Assembly (NCBI GenBank): GCA_029260695.1
Contig: JAJDCT010000331.1
Span: 1 to 5,115 of the forward strand
Source: Phycisphaeraceae bacterium
Lineage (GTDB): Bacteria; Planctomycetota; Phycisphaerae; Phycisphaerales; Phycisphaeraceae
Direction of reading: 5' to 3'
Length of the DNA: 5,115 bases
This document shows, piece by piece, positions 5,110 to 5,115 of this stretch (within the stretch, counting starts at the first letter, position 1; every line of letters starts with the position of its first letter). The notes under the pieces were generated by a model that did not search any database, was not told the DNA's origin, and worked only from the letters and a program-made list of their open reading frames with translations. Made by a program: the position numbers and the translations under genes.

Positions 5110-5115
5110 TTTGTA
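5110..5115 (-). promoter_or_regulatory. Possible -10 box at window edge
   Basis: TACAAA on the minus strand matches TATAAT at 4 of 6 positions and sits about 7 bases before the first base of riboswitch stem P1, where transcription would be expected to start. The -35 region is outside the window, so this is weak evidence from position only. Confidence 0.25.

Overview
The window reads as one minus-strand gene cluster from a GC-rich, Shine-Dalgarno-using bacterium. Long nested intergenic inverted repeats (CACAGAG..., GCAGAT... and CGCGAAT.../TTTGCGTTCA types), mixed with standalone NIL and DinB genes, suggest Planctomycetota, possibly Phycisphaerae. That taxonomic call is an inference from style, not from a marker gene.

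Layout, read in the direction of transcription from high to low coordinates. A complete SAM-I (S-box) riboswitch lies at 5103-4986, followed by a rho-independent terminator at 4958-4927. Next come a threonine-synthase-like PLP enzyme (4868-3594), a CysO/MoaD/ThiS-type sulfur carrier ending in Gly-Gly (3524-3243), a 222-base spacer filled by a nested inverted repeat, a standalone NIL-domain protein (3020-2766) and a YpeA-like GNAT acetyltransferase (2735-2307). A second repeat-filled spacer of about 200 bases follows, then an E1-like MoeB/ThiF adenylyltransferase (2095-950), a DinB-family protein (905-414) and a second, truncated DinB paralogue (from 377 off the left edge). I see no plus-strand gene that I believe.

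The first part makes sense as a sulfur-transfer module. The E1-like enzyme would adenylate the Gly-Gly tail of the carrier and allow its conversion to a thiocarboxylate. A fold-type II PLP enzyme would then use that thiocarboxylate as sulfur donor. Mycobacterium does this for cysteine (CysO-CysM acting on O-phosphoserine), and Wolinella uses a carrier thiocarboxylate for homocysteine (HcyS/HcyF with MetY). Here the PLP enzyme belongs to the threonine synthase family, whose substrate is O-phosphohomoserine, and the operon leader senses S-adenosylmethionine. The most interesting hypothesis is therefore that this 'threonine synthase' makes homocysteine from O-phosphohomoserine and a protein thiocarboxylate, giving a SAM-regulated route to methionine. 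The sequence shows the gene set, the Gly-Gly tail, the E1 motifs and the riboswitch; the reaction is inference.

The two DinB genes and the GNAT gene are probably co-transcribed passengers or accessory functions. The two large intergenic hairpins split the operon into three blocks (PLP enzyme and carrier; NIL and GNAT; E1 and DinB genes) and may affect mRNA processing or relative expression.
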